14,686 nt of DNA from CAYSSG01 sp964433635. GTDB taxonomy: Bacteria > Atribacterota > Phoenicimicrobiia > Phoenicimicrobiales > Stramentimicrobiaceae. Below, in pieces: positions 13,188-14,686 of this stretch; position 1 is the stretch's first letter, and each line of letters starts with the position of its first letter. The stretch spans positions 1-14,686 of the forward strand of contig CAYSSG010000043.1 in assembly GCA_964433635.1 (NCBI GenBank). The letters run 5' to 3'. The notes under the pieces were generated by a model. It had not been told where the DNA came from. It made no database searches and saw only the letters and a list, made by a program, of their open reading frames with translations. The position numbers were made by a program, and so were the translations under genes.

Positions 13188-13775
13188 TATTCTCCTTTAT
13201 TTACAAAATTCAAGTTACTACTATTTTCCAGAAATATATCTCAATATCTCCTGTCATAATCATCATTTTCAGTTTCTAAAAATGACCCTTGTATAATCAA
13301 ATAATATTCAAGTTATGTATATAGATGCCTGTGATAACAGAATACGGCATCAAGTCAGAAGTAAAAACAAAAAGTGATCAGTGATTGGAAAAAACAGTAT
13401 ACCATATACCCTTTTCACGGTAAAATTCAGTATATAGCATATCGTATGTGGTATGTAGCTAAATTGTGTCAAAACATTGGAAGTATATCCGCATGCAGTA
13501 ATGCATGGGTTCAATGTTGCAAGGTTGGAAAAAATTTGTACAAAAAATAAACAAAAAATTAAGTTAATTTATCATCAATGCATTCGTGCAAAAATACAAT
13601 CGTGTAAACAAACAGAGGGGTGGTTCTCCGTTTTAAGCCTATACCATTATTCTGTCATAAAGATAATTTTTTAACTATCCTGATAGTTCATATATTTTGC
13701 TGATGAGTATTTTTTTTAATCATAGACAACAATTTCTTAACCTTTTGTTATTTTTCTCCAGAACCAAAATTATTC
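13188..13775. other. 588-bp intergenic region, no clear gene
   Basis: It presumably contains the promoter of the AbiE-like locus, although no strong -35/-10 pair was seen. There are short AT-rich near-repeats of gtatata/gtatgt (13395-13460), a palindrome catgca-gtaa-tgcatg (13492-13507), a small inverted repeat aactatc-ct-gatagtt (13673-13688), and an agaggggtggttctccg string (13614-13630) resembling the GGGGACGG-TTCTC ends of REP-type elements. A plus-strand 65-codon frame from TTG 13477 has no ribosome site and no recognisable family. Confidence 0.5.
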
Positions 13776-14561
13776 TTATTTTTTTGAAAGTTTTCTTGCA
13801 CGTGTTGCGATAGAGGTTGGTGAAAACTGATTAAGCAATGTTGCCTCATCAGACCAGGAATCTTCATAAAATCCAATTATGGCAAAGCCAGCTGCTATCT
13901 GCCCGCCAATCTGGGTATCCAATGAATGACTGAACTGTGCCGGAGTTTTATTGGCTTCCCATTGAGTTCTTTGACTGCTATTTAGATCATAAGGTTCTGA
14001 AAATGGTAATTTTCTTTTCACAATTAATTTCCCACACTTTTCTGCTTCCTCATGATCAAAGAGAAAAAAGGAGGGATTCATAAAGCCTGCCAGCAAGTCT
14101 CCGCCGGTTTTTAATATACGATAACATTCTAACCAAACTGCTTTTACATCAGGGACAAAGACATTAGAAATGGGATGAAATATCAAATCAAAACTTTCAG
14201 CAGCAAATTCGTAGAGGTTTGTCATATCACCCTGAACACAGGTTATCTGAAGTCCGTCACGCTTTGCAACATCACAATCTTTCTTAAGCTGCTCTTCAGA
14301 AAGGTCAAAGCTGACTACTTTTGCGCCTGCAGCTGCCAATATCGGTGCTTGCTGTCCTCCGCCTGAAGCCAGACACAGAACATTTTTATCAATTAAGTTA
14401 CCAAACCAGGAACGCGGTACAGGCTTGTTCGGTGTAAGGATTACTTGCCAGCTTCCCTTCCGGGCAGATTCAATAATATTTTGAGACATTGGAGTAGACC
14501 ATCTACTTCCCTGTGAAGATTCCTTATTCCATGCTCGTCTGTTATATTCAATTATATCCAT
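13776..14561 (-). CDS. Class I SAM-dependent methyltransferase
   Basis: A 261-residue cytoplasmic methyltransferase of the Rossmann-fold (Methyltransf_11/25-like) type. Motif I is NVLCLASGGGQQAPILAAAGA (60-80); the acidic residue that binds the SAM ribose hydroxyls is Asp86 in VVSFDLSEEQL. VQGDMTNL follows as the adenine-side loop, and FDLIFHPISNVFVPDVKAVWLECYRILKTGGDLLAGF gives motif II and the post-motif strand. The N-terminus IEYNRRAWNKESSQGSRWSTPMS is characteristic of a subgroup acting on small molecules of unknown identity. I choose ATG 14561 because GAGGA lies six bases upstream; a TTG four codons earlier would overlap that site. No neighbour suggests the substrate; the nearest gene on this strand is the AbiE-like locus, 588 bp away. 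Confidence 0.87.
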   Translation of the reverse strand: MDIIEYNRRAWNKESSQGSRWSTPMSQNIIESARKGSWQVILTPNKPVPRSWFGNLIDKNVLCLASGGGQQAPILAAAGAKVVSFDLSEEQLKKDCDVAKRDGLQITCVQGDMTNLYEFAAESFDLIFHPISNVFVPDVKAVWLECYRILKTGGDLLAGFMNPSFFLFDHEEAEKCGKLIVKRKLPFSEPYDLNSSQRTQWEANKTPAQFSHSLDTQIGGQIAAGFAIIGFYEDSWSDEATLLNQFSPTSIATRARKLSKK

Positions 14562-14639
14562 GTTAATCCTCAAATTTCATCAAACATTAGAGTTGAACAA
14601 TTGTAAATTCACTTGTTATATTTTAAGTAATAACACAAA

Positions 14640-14686
14640 AAGGGGGTAGTTCTCTGTATCATGCTCTGATAATCTGATACACCGTC
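14640..14686. repeat. Probable REP-type palindrome cut by the window edge
   Basis: aagggggtagttctctgtatca (14640-14661) is followed by tgataca (14675-14681) and then ccgtc at the end of the window. tgtatca and tgataca are a perfect 7-bp inverted repeat, and the outer parts (GGGGGTAGTT... and ACCGTC) look like the two ends of a GGGGACGGT...ACCGTCCCC palindrome. The right end is outside the window. Confidence 0.4.

Noticed and set aside
13477..13674. Plus-strand 65-codon frame beginning at TTG
   Set aside because: It has no ribosome binding site and an unusual composition, and it overlaps small palindromes and a REP-like half site; treated as non-coding.

Overview
The window is AT-rich DNA with strong AGGAGG-type ribosome binding sites, short intergenic gaps inside operons, and genes typical of a strict anaerobe: a selenium-handling cluster, a ferredoxin-dependent disulfide reductase, a soluble fumarate-reductase-type flavoprotein and a DNRLRE/PEGA surface lipoprotein. 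This suits a low-GC anaerobic bacterium of the Clostridia or Atribacterota kind. No rRNA, tRNA or universal marker is present, so the lineage cannot be fixed.

Plus-strand left end (1-2553): four tightly spaced genes form the known selenium-metabolism neighbourhood: a YedE-type membrane transporter (5' end outside the window), a small TusA/YedF sulfurtransferase-like protein, a class V cysteine desulfurase/selenocysteine lyase-type enzyme and a DUF3343 protein. Together they plausibly import a reduced selenium or sulfur species and pass it along as a protein-bound persulfide or perselenide. A convergent VOC-fold gene follows (2594-2992, minus).

Middle (3234-8285): a secreted two-domain protein (plus); a nitroreductase, an isoprenylcysteine/phospholipid-methyltransferase-like membrane protein and a lipoprotein with Ig-like, PEGA and DNRLRE domains (all minus); and an overlapping glutaredoxin plus ferredoxin:thioredoxin-reductase catalytic subunit pair (plus), which looks like a two-gene ferredoxin-to-glutaredoxin electron relay.

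Right half (8560-14561, all minus): an FAD-dependent fumarate-reductase-like oxidoreductase with a Dph6-type PP-loop ATPase just upstream of it; then an AbiE-like (type IV) toxin-antitoxin locus with an intact antitoxin-position gene but a toxin gene carrying both an in-frame TAG at codon 28 and a single-base frameshift; then a class I SAM-dependent methyltransferase.

Scattered through the window are short palindromes with GGGGTCAG...CTGACCCC ends (2572-2608, 6135-6193, 8510-8558, a half copy at 7604-7624). They sit at gene ends and resemble REP/REPIN-type elements. A different, perfect 21-bp hairpin lies between the antitoxin and toxin genes and contains the antitoxin stop codon. Several ORFs have better starts than the longest possible ones (6093, 7324, 7720, 14561), chosen here from ribosome binding sites.
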